A stretch of 64,000 nt of DNA, from the NCBI RefSeq assembly GCF_003053845.1, contig NZ_QAYG01000001.1:750078-814077 (forward strand). Direction: 5' to 3'. Below are positions 1 to 8,045 of this stretch, one piece after another. A model generated the notes under the pieces. That model was not told where the DNA came from. It worked only from the letters and a program-made list of their open reading frames with translations, and searched no databases. The position numbers and the translations under genes were made by a program. The DNA comes from Breoghania corrubedonensis. Its GTDB lineage: Bacteria; Pseudomonadota; Alphaproteobacteria; Rhizobiales; Stappiaceae. Each line of letters starts with the position of its first letter. Position 1 is the first letter of the stretch.

Positions 1-181
1 CGGTGCCCTTGGCCTCCACCCATTCCAGATCGACCGCGCCCGACGGCGCCATGACCTTGGGATAGAAGACATGTTCGCCGGTCGCGCGGGAGCGCTGGAT
101 CATGAAGCGGCCTTCGGCCAGATAGGCCTCGAAGGTCTGCTGCGGGCCTGCCTCTTGGGCGGATGGACGTCGGTCTGTCAT
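1..181 (-). CDS. OB-fold (DUF35-type) acyl-CoA-associated protein, partial
   Basis: Only the first 60 codons are present; the gene runs off the left edge. The N-terminus reads MTDRRPSAQEAG and continues with FEAYLAEGRFMIQRS and VFYPKVMAP, which is the N-terminal pattern of DUF35/OB-fold proteins that accompany thiolases and acyl-CoA enzymes. The Cys pairs of the usual zinc ribbon are not visible here. It lies 23 bp downstream of the MaoC gene and is the last visible gene of the CoA-ligase/transporter operon. Known family members act as partners of thiolases, so a thiolase may lie outside the window. Product identity is fairly sure, function is inferred. Confidence 0.7.
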   Translation of the reverse strand, partial: MTDRRPSAQEAGPQQTFEAYLAEGRFMIQRSRATGEHVFYPKVMAPSGAVDLEWVEAKGT

Positions 182-204
182 GGGGTCTCCGGGTAAGGCG
201 GACA

Positions 205-738
205 TCAGGCGGAAAGCCCGGCGCGGGTGGTGACAAGGACATCGCTGCGGCCGCTCTGCACGCAGGCGCCGTCGCTGTCGATGAGATCGAAACGCCGGCC
301 GATGCGGCCCGTGCGGCTTGGTCCGGTGCGGCCGGTGCCGCGCAGCTCCTTGTCGAGGATGGTGAGGCGCAGGCGCAGCGTCGTGCCGATCAGGATCGGC
401 TTTTCGAAACGCCAGTCGGAAATGCCGAGCATGGCAACGGCCGAGCCTTCGAAGATGCCGAGCCCGTGCATCAGCCCGATCGCCAGGCCAATGCCGAAGC
501 TGCCGTGCACGAGCCGTTCGCCGTAGCGGGTGGTGCGGGCGAAATCGGCATCGGAATGGATGGCGTTCCAGTCGCCGGTCAGCATCGAGAACATGGTGAG
601 GTCGGTCTCGGTGATCGTGCGACCGCCCGTCTCGAAGACCTGACCTTCCACGAAGTCCTCGAAATGCATGGCGCGGTGGCCCGGTCCAATGGTCGTGGGG
701 CCGGAAGTCTCGGAGCCGGAGGACGTATTTGTGGTCAT
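205..738 (-). CDS. MaoC family (hotdog) acyl-CoA hydratase/dehydratase
   Basis: A 177-aa single-hotdog protein. After an N-terminal tail rich in Thr/Ser it shows FEDFVEGQVFETGG and then the hydratase-2 type motif DWNAIHSDADFA followed by YGERLVHG. In the family, the Asp and His of this motif activate water for hydration of enoyl-CoA. The start overlaps the stop of the acyl-CoA synthetase by 4 bp (ATGA), so the two are translationally coupled. Together they suggest activation of an acid to its CoA ester followed by hydration. The substrate is unknown. Confidence 0.85.
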   Translation of the reverse strand: MTTNTSSGSETSGPTTIGPGHRAMHFEDFVEGQVFETGGRTITETDLTMFSMLTGDWNAIHSDADFARTTRYGERLVHGSFGIGLAIGLMHGLGIFEGSAVAMLGISDWRFEKPILIGTTLRLRLTILDKELRGTGRTGPSRTGRIGRRFDLIDSDGACVQSGRSDVLVTTRAGLSA

Positions 739-2345
739 CGGTTTTCCTCCTTCAGGCGCTCTTCGGCCATGGCGCGCAGCGTGGCGCGCTTGATCTTCAG
801 CCCGTTGGCGCTGTCGGTGGTGGGGTAGGTCTCAAGCGGCCAGACGCGGATCGGCACCTTGTAGGCGGCGAGCTTGCCGCGCGCGTCGGCGATGACCGCG
901 TCGGCGTCGAAATTGGCCGGATCGGGCGTGATGGCGAAGGCGACGGGCCGGCTCTGCCCGCCCTCCACGACCGCGACCACCTGCGCATCGCTGACGCCGG
1001 GGGCGGCGCGCAGCACCTCCTCTATTTCGGCGGGATCGGTGAGAAAGCCGGACAGGCGGATGGCGTCGCCCATGCGCGCCAGATAGACGAAGCTGCCGTC
1101 GTCGCGCAGGTAGCCCATGTCGCCAGTGCGGAAGAACCCCTCCGCATCGATGGCCTTTTCCGTCGCCTTCGGGTTGCGGAAATAGCCGAGGAAATTGGTG
1201 GGCGCGCGAACCTCCAGCTCGCCCACCTCGCCCGGCGGCAGAAGCTTGCCGCTTTCCACCTCGCGCACGCGCACCTGCGCATCGTGCGAGGCGGGCCGGC
1301 CGCCGCCCTTCACCCGTTCCTCGGGCACCGCATCGCCATCCTGAACGGCGAAGATCGCGCAAACCTCCGAGGATCCGTAGAGCCCGCGCAACGGCACGCC
1401 GCGGCGCGCCGCCTCCAGCAGGATCTCGCCGACGCCCGGCGTGAAGGCGGCAAAGCCGCAGCAGCGCGCGCGATCGAGACAGCCGGGATCGACCTCCAGC
1501 AGCCGGCGGTACATCTCGTCGGAGCCGACCATGTGGGTAAGACCATGCGCCCGGATGCGCGGGGCATCGGCCGCGGCATCGAACATGGTGACAAGATGCA
1601 GCGGCGCGGCACCGGCCATCGCCGCCAGCGTGGCGTTAAGGCCGAAGACGCCGCAAAAGGGCATGGCCGCGAGATAGGCAGCACCCGGCGCATCGAATCC
1701 GTAGCTTTTCGCCGAGCGCAGCGCATGAAGCGCCAGAGTATGCTCGGAATGCGTGACCAGCTTGGGCGCGCTGGTGGTGCCCGACGTGGTGAAGAAGATC
1801 AGCGGCCGGTCCGGTTCGGTGGCCGCATCGCTGACGGCGTCCGGCTCGCCGACCTTTTCATTAGCCGGCAAAATACCATCCAGTTCGACGGCGACCACGG
1901 GACGGCCGATCAGGATGTCCGGCAGCGCATCGGAGGCGTCGAAGAGCGCGATGGTGGCGAGATCCGGCAGGTCCGCGTCCTCAAGCCCCGACAGGATCGA
2001 CAGGAAATCGATCTTGCCGGTGCGGGGTGCGAGAAGCAGCATGCGCGCGCCGGAGGATTTCAGGATGTGCTCCAGCTCGCTGGTGCGATAACGGGTATTG
2101 ACCGCCGCGATCGCCACGCCGCGCCGGGCGCAGGCAAACAGGAAGGCCAGCCATTCCGGCCGGTTGACGAGCCACAGGGCGATGCAGTCGCCCGTGCAGA
2201 GCCCCTGTGCCTGAAGCCAGCCCTCCGCGCGCGCGACGAGCGCATCGAAGGCGGCGGCATCAAGCGTGCCCCCCTCCTCGGTGACGAGGAGCGAACCGGC
2301 GCGGCCGCGCGCGGCCGCCAGAAGATCATCCAGTCTGTGTTTCAT
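735..2345 (-). CDS. Acyl-CoA synthetase (AMP-dependent synthetase/ligase)
   Basis: A 536-aa ANL-superfamily ligase, normal in length. The large N-terminal domain carries the phosphate-binding loop FFTTSGTTSAPKLV (about residues 180-193), then LYGSSEV and the adenylate-binding stretch FRTGDMGYLRDDG. The small C-terminal domain ends with GLKIKRATLR, which contains the expected catalytic Lys. It makes an acyl-AMP and then an acyl-CoA from a carboxylic acid. It overlaps LivF upstream by 1 bp and the MaoC gene downstream by 4 bp. Placement directly behind a Liv-type importer suggests it activates the imported acid. Confidence 0.88.
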   Translation of the reverse strand: MKHRLDDLLAAARGRAGSLLVTEEGGTLDAAAFDALVARAEGWLQAQGLCTGDCIALWLVNRPEWLAFLFACARRGVAIAAVNTRYRTSELEHILKSSGARMLLLAPRTGKIDFLSILSGLEDADLPDLATIALFDASDALPDILIGRPVVAVELDGILPANEKVGEPDAVSDAATEPDRPLIFFTTSGTTSAPKLVTHSEHTLALHALRSAKSYGFDAPGAAYLAAMPFCGVFGLNATLAAMAGAAPLHLVTMFDAAADAPRIRAHGLTHMVGSDEMYRRLLEVDPGCLDRARCCGFAAFTPGVGEILLEAARRGVPLRGLYGSSEVCAIFAVQDGDAVPEERVKGGGRPASHDAQVRVREVESGKLLPPGEVGELEVRAPTNFLGYFRNPKATEKAIDAEGFFRTGDMGYLRDDGSFVYLARMGDAIRLSGFLTDPAEIEEVLRAAPGVSDAQVVAVVEGGQSRPVAFAITPDPANFDADAVIADARGKLAAYKVPIRVWPLETYPTTDSANGLKIKRATLRAMAEERLKEENR

Positions 2346-3100
2346 CAGTAGAGCGCCATCAGCTTGGAATTGTCGGCGAGGTCTTCCGGCAGGCCCTTCC
2401 AGATCATCCGGCCGGACTTCATCACCTCCACACGGTCGGAGATCTTCAGCGCCTCGCGCACGTTCTGCTCGACCAGCAGGATGGAGAGCCCCTCGCGCTG
2501 CTGGAGCTCGCGGATGGGGGCGAGCAGATCCTGAAAGAGTTTCGGCGCCAGCCCGATGGAAGGCTCATCAAGCAGCAGGATGCGCGGCCGCCCCAGAAGC
2601 GCCCGGCCGATGGAGACCATCTGCGCCTGGCCGCCCGACAGGGTGCCTGCCCGGCGGTGACGGAATTCGGCGATGACCGGCAGGATGGAGAAGACCCAGT
2701 CGCGCCGCTCGGCACGCTCGTCCTCGGGCACGCCGACCGCCCACATGCCCATCTCGAAGATCTCGTTGACGGTGAGGCTGGGGAAGATGCCGCGCCCTTC
2801 CGGCACCATGGCGATGCCGGCCTTCGACAGCGACTTGGGATCGGCGCCGGTCACCGGCTCTCCGCGCAGGCGGATCTCGCCGGCCTCGGCCGGGTGGAGA
2901 CCGAACAGCGTCTTCATCAGGGTGGACTTGCCCGCCCCGTTGTGGCCGATGAGGCAGAGCACCTCGCCCTCGTGGAGCGTGATATCGAGATCCTCCAGCA
3001 CCAGCGCGCCGCCATAGCCGGTGGTGAGGCCCCGCGCCTCTAAAATGGGCGCCTCCAGGATGGGCGCCCCGCCGCGGCGTTGGTCTTGTTGCGCGCTCAT
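2345..3100 (-). CDS. livF: Branched-chain amino acid-type ABC transporter ATP-binding protein (LivF-like)
   Basis: 251 aa. Walker A GHNGAGKS, signature LSGGQAQ and Walker B RILLLDEPSIGL are all intact. The start used (MSAQQDQRR) lies in a 4-bp ATGA overlap with the LivG-like stop; a longer upstream reading frame is only overlap. The N-terminus contains a tandem duplication (GAPILEAPILEA) encoded by a repeated 12-mer. It is the second of two cytoplasmic ATPases of a HAAT-type importer. The neighbouring CoA ligase suggests the substrate is an organic acid rather than an amino acid. Confidence 0.9.
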   Translation of the reverse strand: MSAQQDQRRGGAPILEAPILEARGLTTGYGGALVLEDLDITLHEGEVLCLIGHNGAGKSTLMKTLFGLHPAEAGEIRLRGEPVTGADPKSLSKAGIAMVPEGRGIFPSLTVNEIFEMGMWAVGVPEDERAERRDWVFSILPVIAEFRHRRAGTLSGGQAQMVSIGRALLGRPRILLLDEPSIGLAPKLFQDLLAPIRELQQREGLSILLVEQNVREALKISDRVEVMKSGRMIWKGLPEDLADNSKLMALY

Positions 3101-3885
3101 GCCCGGTCTCCGAAGTAGATGGCCGTCAGTTCCGGGTTCTCCAGAACGCTCTTGGGCTCGCCGTCTGCGAGCAGGCGGCCGCGGTCGAGGAAGGCGATGC
3201 GGTCGGAGATGCCGACGACGATGTCGAGATTGTGCTCGATGATGCAGACGGTGACGCCGGCGGCGACCTCCTCGCGCAGGAGCCGCAGGAAGGTCTCGTA
3301 GCTGTTGGGATCGAGACCGGAGGCCGGCTCGTCGAGCAGCCACAGCCGGGCATCGGCCGCCATGATGCGCGCCAGCGACAGGAACTTGCGTTCCGCATAG
3401 GCGAGATCGATGGCGCGCACATGCGCCTTGTCGATGAGGTCGGTGCGCTCCATCACGTGCTCCACCTTCGCCCGCTTTTCCCGGGCCGACGGGCCGGAGA
3501 GCGAGAACGGCAGGGCGCCGGGCTCCATGACGGTGAGGATGTTTTCCTCAACCGTCATGTCGTTGAAGAGGCGCAGGTCCTGGAAGGTGCGGGCGATGCC
3601 GAGACGGGCGATGCGATAGGGCTTCATGCCGGCGATGTCGCGGCCAAGCCAGCGAAGCGAACCGCCCGAGCGCACCAGATGGCCGGTGATCAGGTTGAAG
3701 AGCGTCGTCTTGCCGGCGCCATTGGGGCCGACGAGCGTGGTGACGATGCCCGCGCGCAGGTCCATGGAGACGTTGGAAACCGCGTGGACCCCGCCGAAGT
3801 GCTTCTCCAGGTTGCGGATTTCCAGAAGGACCTCGGGCGCCTCGACGGGCCGGGCGGCAGCGTTTGTGGCGGCGGATGCGGTCAT
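3097..3885 (-). CDS. livG: Branched-chain amino acid-type ABC transporter ATP-binding protein (LivG-like)
   Basis: 262 aa from MTASAATNA. Walker A GPNGAGKTT and Walker B LWLLDEPASGLDP are normal, and the long LivG-specific insertion is present. The signature region reads IDLAYAERKFLSLARIM, so the usual LSxGQ core is LAYAE, with Gly and Gln replaced. Start and stop both lie in 4-bp overlaps with LivM and LivF. The fusion with LivM seen in a longer reading frame is a frame overlap, not a real protein. Confidence 0.9.
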   Translation of the reverse strand: MTASAATNAAARPVEAPEVLLEIRNLEKHFGGVHAVSNVSMDLRAGIVTTLVGPNGAGKTTLFNLITGHLVRSGGSLRWLGRDIAGMKPYRIARLGIARTFQDLRLFNDMTVEENILTVMEPGALPFSLSGPSAREKRAKVEHVMERTDLIDKAHVRAIDLAYAERKFLSLARIMAADARLWLLDEPASGLDPNSYETFLRLLREEVAAGVTVCIIEHNLDIVVGISDRIAFLDRGRLLADGEPKSVLENPELTAIYFGDRA

Positions 3886-4829
3886 CGGGCGGCCTCCGCC
3901 GGTCTGGACGCGGGAGCCTGCGCTTCCGTGTCGGGGTCCTTTGGCCGCGTGCGCGCCTTCGCCTTCGATCGTCCGACCAGACCGCCGGGGCGGAAGATCA
4001 TGAGAACGGCCATGCCGAGGCCGTAGATGATCTGCTGGATGGCGCCGATCTGGGTCTGGGGCAGGAAGCTCATGTAGGAGAGCAGGCCCGGCAGCAGAAG
4101 AAGAAGCGCGGCCCCCACGACGGGGCCCGCCGCCGTGCCCGTGCCGCCGATGATCACCATCGCCATGACCAGCACCGAGGTGTCGAGCGTGAAGCTCTCC
4201 ACGTTGATGAAGGCGAGATAATGGGCGTAGAGCACGCCGGCGATGGCCGCCAGCGCTGCGGAGATGACGACCGAGATCGTCTTGATGAGCGGCACATTCT
4301 TGCCGAAGCTTTCCGCAGCACTCTCGCTGTCGCGGATGGCGGTGAGAGAGCGGCCGAAGCTGGAATGGACCAGAAGCCGCGTCGCCACCAGCACCAGGAC
4401 GAGGACGGCGAGCGACAGCGGGAAGAAGGCGGCCGGACGGTAGATCTGGTAGCCGACAAGATCGACGGGCGGGATGCCGATGAGCCCGCCGATGCCGCCA
4501 GTGACCGACTTCCATTCCGAAAAGACGGTGACGGCCAGCACCTGCAGGCCCAGCGAGGCGGCGACGAAATATTCGCCGCGCACCCTGAGCGCCGGCAGGG
4601 CGAGCGCCAGCGACAGAACGCCGGCCACGACCATGGCGATGGGCACAGTGACGAAGATGGAGGCGGAGAGGCTCATCGCCACCAGCGCGCCGGTATAGGC
4701 GCCGACGCCGAAGAACACCGCATGCGCCAGCGAGAAGATGCCGGCGTAGCCCATGATGAAGTTCAGCGTGATCGCCAGGATCGAGTAGATCGAGATCAGT
4801 ACGCCGAGATTGAGCAGATAGGCTTGCAT
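3882..4829 (-). CDS. livM: Branched-chain amino acid-type ABC transporter permease (LivM-like)
   Basis: 315 aa, with eight or more hydrophobic segments and the family hallmark SLAHAVFFGVGAYTGA near residue 45. The chosen start MQAYLLNLG follows GCTGAGGAGA, a good ribosome-binding site, 11 bp after the LivH stop. The C-terminal tail is basic (SKAKARTRPKD) and cytoplasmic. It pairs with LivH as the inner-membrane channel. Confidence 0.9.
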   Translation of the reverse strand: MQAYLLNLGVLISIYSILAITLNFIMGYAGIFSLAHAVFFGVGAYTGALVAMSLSASIFVTVPIAMVVAGVLSLALALPALRVRGEYFVAASLGLQVLAVTVFSEWKSVTGGIGGLIGIPPVDLVGYQIYRPAAFFPLSLAVLVLVLVATRLLVHSSFGRSLTAIRDSESAAESFGKNVPLIKTISVVISAALAAIAGVLYAHYLAFINVESFTLDTSVLVMAMVIIGGTGTAAGPVVGAALLLLLPGLLSYMSFLPQTQIGAIQQIIYGLGMAVLMIFRPGGLVGRSKAKARTRPKDPDTEAQAPASRPAEAAR

Positions 4830-4840
4830 GATGGGTCTCC

Positions 4841-5710
4841 TCAGCGTGTCGCGTGGCGGCCGAAGAGACCGGCGGGACGAAGGAGGATGACGAGGAAGAG
4901 GATCGCGAAGGTCACCGCCTCGGTCCACTGGCTCTCGAAGACGACGAGCGCGAGGTTTTCGGCAAGGCCCAGAATGAAGCCCGCCACCAGCGCGCCGCCG
5001 ATGGACCCGATGCCGCCGACGATGGTGGCCGCGAGCGAGATCAGCATGACGTGGTGGCCGAGCGTCGGGTTGAGGCCGGAGCCGAGTGCGGTGATGACCG
5101 CGCTGGGCACCACCAGCAGCGAACCGAGCGCGAAGGCGATGGAGGAGAGCCGTCGCGGATCGAGCCCGTAGGCGCGGATCAGCTCCGGCGAATCCGCCAG
5201 CGCGCGCAGCGCCATGCCCACATGGGTGCGGTTGAGGAAGAGAAGCAGCGCCACGAAGAACAGCCCCGCACAGGCGACCGCGATCCAGGCGAGCGGCGAG
5301 ACGTAGACCCCGTCCATCAGCTTCACCGAGCGGCTGAGCCCGGTGGAGATGGTGACGAAGGAACGGCCGAACACCATGCCCAGCACGTTCTGCACCGCGA
5401 TGCCGATGCCGAAGGAGGCGACGAAGACGGTGAAGAAGGAGCCCTCGTGACGCTGGATCGGCGCGTAGACGAGCCGGTCCATCGCCACGCCGAAGGCCAT
5501 GGCGGCGAGGGCTGCGAGCACGATGCCCGCCACCATGCCGAGGCCCGAGGTCTCGGCCCAGTAGAAGACATAGGCCGCCAGCACGAAGGCTGCGCCGTGG
5601 GCGAAGTGGAACACGCGGGTCGCGCCGAAGATCAGCGAGAACCCGGCCGCGGTCAGCGCATAGAGCGCGCCGACCTGCAGCCCCGTGAAGGTGAGCTGGA
5701 GCCAGAGCAT
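4841..5710 (-). CDS. livH: Branched-chain amino acid-type ABC transporter permease (LivH-like)
   Basis: 289 aa, MLWLQLTFTGLQVGALYALTA, with seven to eight membrane segments. The conserved loop ATIVGGIGSIGGALVAG lies at about residues 230-245. It is the first permease of the importer and is preceded 16 bp upstream by the binding-protein gene. Length and topology are standard. Confidence 0.9.
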   Translation of the reverse strand: MLWLQLTFTGLQVGALYALTAAGFSLIFGATRVFHFAHGAAFVLAAYVFYWAETSGLGMVAGIVLAALAAMAFGVAMDRLVYAPIQRHEGSFFTVFVASFGIGIAVQNVLGMVFGRSFVTISTGLSRSVKLMDGVYVSPLAWIAVACAGLFFVALLLFLNRTHVGMALRALADSPELIRAYGLDPRRLSSIAFALGSLLVVPSAVITALGSGLNPTLGHHVMLISLAATIVGGIGSIGGALVAGFILGLAENLALVVFESQWTEAVTFAILFLVILLRPAGLFGRHATR

Positions 5711-5726
5711 GGAGCGGGTGCCGTCT

Positions 5727-6869
5727 TTACTGGATGCTGACGGTGGTCAGGGCGACGGGTGCGCCCTTTTCGACCCGGTTCACCTGGATCGGCGCAAGCA
5801 GGGTGCCGTTGTCCTGGAAGGACACGGTTCCGCCGACGAGATCGAACGACTTCGTCGCCTTGCGCTGGGCCAGAAGATTGGCACCGGTGACGGGCTCGCC
5901 CTTTTCCTCCAGCGCGTGGGCGAGCAGCGCGAAGAGACGGACCGCATTGTAGTAGTTGGCCACATAGGCCGAGGGCATGCGGTGGTGGGAGGCCTCGTAG
6001 TCGGTGACGAAGCGCTTGGTGACGGGATCGGAGGAGGTGTAGTCGACCGCCTGCGTGGTGAAGAGCAGGCCGTCGGCCTCCGGCAGCTTCATCGCCTCGG
6101 GCACGGAGAAGCCCGAATAGGAGGCGAACTGCGCTTCCACGCCGTTGTCGCGCAACTGCTTGGCGATCTGCACCTGCTGGGCGCCGTAGGAGGCGATGTA
6201 GACCACGTCCGCGCCGGCCGAGCGCACCTTGGCGGCGATGCCGGAGAAGTTCTGCGTGTTGGTGGGCACCGACATGGCGTCGACCAGTTCGCCGCCCACG
6301 TCCGGCAGCGTCGCCTTCAGTTCGTCCAGGATCGACTGGCCGAGCGGATCGTCGACATAGACCAGCGCAACCTTCTTCAGCCCCTGGTCGGCCAGATACG
6401 GCACCATGGCGCGCACTTCGAGGTTCGCCAGCGGAATGACGTTCCAGAAATAGGGGCCGAGCTTGGCAAGGTCCGGGCCGACGCCGCCGCCGTTGACGGC
6501 CACCGTCTCGCTGCGCTGGGCAAGCGTCGAGATCGCCTTGGAAACGCCGGTGAAGGCCGACAGCACGTATGGCACCTGCGACACTTCGATGAGCTTGGTC
6601 ATGCCCACGACGGCCGGCTGCGGCAGGGCCTGGCTGTCCTCGTATTCGATCGTCAGCCGCCCGCCGAGCATGTTGTCCGCGTTGACGTGCTGGGCGGCGA
6701 GATTGGCGCCGGAGGCGAAGATGTCGCCATAGGCGGAATTGGGGCCCGACAGGGGGAACAGCGCGCCGATCTTCAGATCCTCGGCATGGGCGCTGCCGAT
6801 GGCGCTTCCCGCGACGGCGATGCACAGCGTTGCCGCGGCGACGGCCGAGGCAAATCTCGCTTTTTTCAT
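5727..6869 (-). CDS. Periplasmic substrate-binding protein of a HAAT-type ABC transporter
   Basis: 380 aa from MKKARFAS. A Sec signal peptide of about 25 residues ends SAIGSAHAED, which fits signal peptidase I. The mature part is a type I periplasmic binding protein (KIGALFPLSGPNSAYG). An upstream in-frame ATG exists, but the start used follows the strong ribosome site GGAGGAGAAAAA and places the signal peptide correctly. It is the first gene of the operon, so the promoter lies in the divergent region shared with the IclR gene. Confidence 0.9.
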   Translation of the reverse strand: MKKARFASAVAAATLCIAVAGSAIGSAHAEDLKIGALFPLSGPNSAYGDIFASGANLAAQHVNADNMLGGRLTIEYEDSQALPQPAVVGMTKLIEVSQVPYVLSAFTGVSKAISTLAQRSETVAVNGGGVGPDLAKLGPYFWNVIPLANLEVRAMVPYLADQGLKKVALVYVDDPLGQSILDELKATLPDVGGELVDAMSVPTNTQNFSGIAAKVRSAGADVVYIASYGAQQVQIAKQLRDNGVEAQFASYSGFSVPEAMKLPEADGLLFTTQAVDYTSSDPVTKRFVTDYEASHHRMPSAYVANYYNAVRLFALLAHALEEKGEPVTGANLLAQRKATKSFDLVGGTVSFQDNGTLLAPIQVNRVEKGAPVALTTVSIQ

Positions 6870-6907
6870 TTTTTCTCCTCCCAGAGAGTTAGGCTTTATG
6901 CCTAGAG

Positions 6908-6945
6908 CGTTTTCTACATCAAGAATGGTATTCTGCAAAGAGAAA
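6908..6945. promoter_or_regulatory. Divergent promoter region with candidate IclR operator
   Basis: The intergenic space between the binding-protein gene and the IclR gene contains the perfect inverted repeat AGAATggtATTCT at 6922-6934, framed by TTTCT and AGAAA. On the minus strand, TTGCAG and TAGAAA, 16 bp apart, could serve as -35 and -10, with the palindrome in the spacer. IclR proteins usually bind such palindromes next to their own gene. Assignment is by position and symmetry only. Confidence 0.45.
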
Positions 6946-7089
6946 GCTATATTGCACCGCATCAAAATCCGCGGCGTCCCGTTGCGCCCTGTTGCGTTGC
7001 GATGCGGTTTCGCGGATCACGTAAACCATTGAAATCGGCCGAGCAGGGCCGATCCCCGGGCCGGCATCAGGCCCGAAACGAGGCTGGAA

Positions 7090-7908
7090 ATGCGAAGAAA
7101 GAACAGCGAAGAGGGCGAGGCCGCGCCCGAGGGAGAGACCGGCCAGGGGGCAACGAAATATGTCGGCGCGGTGGAGAACGCGGTGGCGATCCTGCGTTTC
7201 CTGACGCATGCGCACGGGCCGGCGGGCGTTGCCCGCATCGCCCGCGAAACGGAAATCAACGTTTCCACCACCTTCAACATCGCGCGCACGCTGGCCAAGG
7301 AAGGGCTCGTCGCCTTTGACCCCGAAACCAAGGAATACCGGCCGGGCGTCGGGCTTCTGGAATTCTCCGTGCCGCTTCTGGGCACCAACCAGGTGGACCT
7401 GCTGCAACCGCGCCTTTCGGAACTGGCGGAGACGCACAAGGCGCTGATCGGGCTGTGGAAAGTAACGCCGGGCGACAGGATCGTGCTGGTCGACCGGGAG
7501 GTGAAGGGCACGGTGGTGCGCGTGGACATGCAGCTCGGCTCGCGCCTGCCGGCCCTCATCGGCGCGATCGGGCGCTGCGTCGCCGCCTCGCGCGGGCTGC
7601 CCCGGGCGGACCTGAAGCGCCGCTTCGCCGAACTGCGCTGGCAGAACCCGCCAAGCTTCGAGGACTATGCGCGCGACGTCGACAAGGCCCGCGAGACGGG
7701 CTTTGCGTTCGATCGCGGGAACCTGTTCCAGGGCGTCGACATCGTCGCCGCCGCCGTTCTGGACGAGCGCGGCAACGCCCGGCTCGGCATCAGCGGCATC
7801 ACCATCCGGGATCAGATGTCGGAGGCGGAACTGGAGGCGCTCGCCCGCGAACTGGCAGACGTCGCGCGCTATTTCGCAGCCACGCTTTATGGACGGACGA
7901 GCGGCTAG
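7090..7908 (+). CDS. IclR family transcriptional regulator
   Basis: 272 aa. An N-terminal charged tail of about 22 residues is followed by a winged helix-turn-helix (VENAVAILRFLTHAHGP through RTLAKEGLVAFD) and the C-terminal IclR effector domain (HKALIGLWKVTPGDRIVLVD and ISGITIRDQMSEAELEAL). It is transcribed divergently from the Liv-type operon and is its likely local regulator, with the effector being the imported acid or its CoA ester. Confidence 0.9.
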   Translation: MRRKNSEEGEAAPEGETGQGATKYVGAVENAVAILRFLTHAHGPAGVARIARETEINVSTTFNIARTLAKEGLVAFDPETKEYRPGVGLLEFSVPLLGTNQVDLLQPRLSELAETHKALIGLWKVTPGDRIVLVDREVKGTVVRVDMQLGSRLPALIGAIGRCVAASRGLPRADLKRRFAELRWQNPPSFEDYARDVDKARETGFAFDRGNLFQGVDIVAAAVLDERGNARLGISGITIRDQMSEAELEALARELADVARYFAATLYGRTSG

Positions 7909-7960
7909 GATGTCCGTGCTGGACGTGGTTGGGCCGCACCCGAAATTCCCGCGGCTCCGG

Positions 7961-8006
7961 ATCACCCGGACGGAGCCTTTGCCCGCGAAAGCGGGTGCCG
8001 GGTGAT
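7961..8006. repeat. REP-like nested hairpin
   Basis: ATCACCCGG at 7961-7969 pairs with CCGGGTGAT at 7998-8006, and an inner CCCGC-GAAA-GCGGG hairpin lies between. The form resembles dispersed palindromic repeats of alphaproteobacteria and lies in the convergent space between the IclR gene and the nitronate monooxygenase gene. It may also terminate transcription. Confidence 0.6.
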
Positions 8007-8045
8007 GACGGCGCAGAGAACGGAGCGGGAGAAAGGCTTGGGGCC

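Noticed and set aside
729-2351. Long plus-strand open frame opposite the acyl-CoA synthetase
   Set aside because: A mirror frame of a real gene; composition is Arg/Gly/Asp-rich without motifs.
2345-3343. Longer LivF reading with an extra 81 N-terminal codons
   Set aside because: The extra part overlaps livG out of frame; the ATGA-coupled start gives the normal LivF N-terminus.
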